Below, piece after piece: positions 6,078-6,792 of a stretch of 6,792 nucleotides of DNA. Position 1 is the first letter of the stretch; every line of letters starts with the position of its first letter. Under the pieces are notes generated by a model, which saw nothing but the letters and a program-made list of their open reading frames with translations, ran no database searches and had not been told where the DNA came from. Location: NCBI GenBank assembly GCA_026392135.1, contig JAPLCR010000170.1, positions 1 to 6,792 of the forward strand, in the 5' to 3' direction. Both the position numbers and the translations under genes were made by a program. The stretch is from Armatimonadota bacterium (lineage in GTDB: Bacteria > Armatimonadota > Chthonomonadetes > Chthonomonadales > Chthonomonadaceae).

Positions 6078-6368
6078 ATGAAACTAAATTTTCGCGCTCT
6101 TGCAGGACTTTTTGCACTCGCCACTATCGCACTGACTATACCGTCCATCGTTTTAGCGGATCCTCCCCCATTTAATCCGTGCGTATCAAACTTTACACCT
6201 CCGCGCTGTACTAAGGGACCACAATACGTCGGAACTCCTTATCAATTAGACAATACACCCTGTACACAGGGAGCCTCTTATGGCATTATCTACCGGCAGG
6301 GTACAGATGGACTTGGCGGTCCCCTTTTGCCCTGTTACTGGGCCGCCGGTAATTGTATTTGCCTATAG
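6078..6368 (+). CDS. Small secreted cysteine-rich peptide
   Basis: This 96-residue protein has a textbook signal peptide (Lys2, Arg6, then a hydrophobic core to IVLA, cleavage near Ala27), leaving a mature peptide of about 69 residues. The mature part has six cysteines (35, 44, 62, 86, 93, 95), many prolines, glycines and aromatic residues, and ends in GNCICL. I recognise no family. Six cysteines in so small a secreted protein suggest three disulphides or a bound metal. It closes an operon with two secreted thioredoxin-like proteins, so it may be their substrate. The ATG is clear, with AAGGAG (6066-6071) six bases upstream, the best ribosome binding site in the operon. It is separated from the preceding gene by 31 bases holding a small hairpin (6045-6058), unlike the overlapping genes before it, so it may be expressed at a different level. 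Confidence 0.72.
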   Translation: MKLNFRALAGLFALATIALTIPSIVLADPPPFNPCVSNFTPPRCTKGPQYVGTPYQLDNTPCTQGASYGIIYRQGTDGLGGPLLPCYWAAGNCICL

Positions 6369-6792
6369 AGAGTGCCAGCAACGACCTGAGTATTTTGGCG
6401 GAATATGAGCGGGTTGGTTTGACCTAGAATAGCCAACTCCGCTCAACTCTGCTAGAGTCAAAGTTATCTGTTTGGCAACTACTCAGGCTTATCTCATGGA
6501 GAACAGCAGAATCACCTTGTAGACAAGTCCTTCTCCCAAACTTGGGAGAGGGATGCCCGCAGGGCAGGGTGAGGGCTGAGTAGTTAACCTGTTTGTACAA
6601 ATGAGAGGTAAGTAGTGTCCGCTTCCAAAAACCGTACTTCCATAACCCAACGCGAACTAAAACCAAAAGACATCCAATACCTTCGCCAACGGATGGCTTG
6701 AAATCTCATCTGGCGGGGTAGTTTTTGGTGTTGTTCCTCTTGTTTTCGGCTCTTGTCGTAGCCTCATTCTGAGGTCATAGCGGCGTGTTTTT
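6369..6792. other. Non-coding stretch with several inverted repeats, no gene seen
   Basis: No convincing reading frame on either strand spans this stretch. It starts with a bulged hairpin, GAGCGG-GTTGG (6407-6417) pairing with CCAAC-T-CCGCTC (6433-6444), followed by a small one, ACTCT-GCT-AGAGT (6446-6458). Neither has a T run, so neither is a clear intrinsic terminator for the operon. A pair of 10-base inverted repeats (AACTACTCAG at 6477-6486, CTGAGTAGTT at 6576-6585) encloses a double hairpin described separately. The final 190 bases are featureless to my reading. The stretch could belong to a gene that begins beyond the window or to a worn-out mobile element. Confidence 0.5.
6528..6566. 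repeat. Double-hairpin palindromic element
   Basis: TCCTTCTCCCAA (6528-6539) pairs with TTGGGAGAGGGA (6542-6553), 12 pairs with one G-T wobble, and is followed at once by TGCCC-GCA-GGGCA (6554-6566). The sequence style, CTCTCCC-type arms followed by a GCCC/GGGC hairpin and GGGTGAGGGC, resembles intergenic palindromic repeats scattered through many bacterial genomes. Only one full copy is in the window, so its repeat status is inferred from its form. The terminator at 2541-2571 uses similar CCCTCTC/GAGAGGGG arms. Confidence 0.5.

Noticed and set aside
6615..6701. A 28-codon frame from GTG at 6615 with GAGAGG upstream
   Set aside because: Too short, basic and without recognisable similarity; a purine-rich site and a GTG are expected by chance in a stretch this long.
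6762..6774. Hairpin CCTCA-TTC-TGAGG near the window end, with TTTTT at 6788-6792
   Set aside because: The stem is only five pairs and the T run lies 13 bases beyond it, so it does not meet the form of an intrinsic terminator.
1..6792. CRISPR array, tRNA, rRNA or riboswitch
   Set aside because: I found no regularly spaced short repeats, no cloverleaf-like stretch with conserved T-loop bases, and no recognisable riboswitch core. The only direct repeat of length is the pair of ABC gene ends.

Overview
This window is bacterial chromosomal DNA from an organism of moderate GC content that makes haem by the C5 (glutamyl-tRNA) route. Lineage cannot be fixed from the sequence. The mix of hemA-hemX order, a pseudopilin-like protein of the DUF1559 style and secreted thioredoxin-fold proteins fits phyla such as Armatimonadota, but that is a low-confidence inference. 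All intact genes lie on the + strand. The only - strand coding signal is two broken ends of ABC transporter genes.

Left part (1-2376): the 3' third of hemA (glutamyl-tRNA reductase, cut by the window edge) overlaps an eight-helix CcsA/HemX-family membrane protein, an arrangement like the Bacillus hemAX pair. A secreted alpha/beta hydrolase of the dienelactone hydrolase/acetyl esterase type follows after 70 bp.

Middle part (2541-4288): a 1.3-kb + strand cassette sits between two - strand ABC-transporter 3' ends. These share a direct repeat of about 104 bp, and each is followed by its own different stem-loop terminator. The cassette holds two overlapping genes: a small PD-(D/E)XK nuclease-like protein and a small TOPRIM-domain protein. 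No ATPase, helicase or methyltransferase accompanies them. This is the best candidate in the window for a poorly described system, probably nucleic-acid defence, inserted at a rearranged ABC-transporter locus.

Right part (4417-6368): a tight operon of four envelope or secreted proteins. In order they are a thioredoxin-fold lipoprotein (CxCxxC), a second secreted thioredoxin-like protein (CGAC), a membrane-anchored pseudopilin-like protein started by TTG inside the previous stop codon, and a 96-residue secreted peptide with six cysteines and its own strong ribosome binding site. It looks like an extracytoplasmic thiol-redox module with the cysteine-rich peptide as a possible client.

The last 424 bases (6369-6792) show no convincing gene. 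They contain several inverted repeats, including a double hairpin that resembles dispersed intergenic palindromes.
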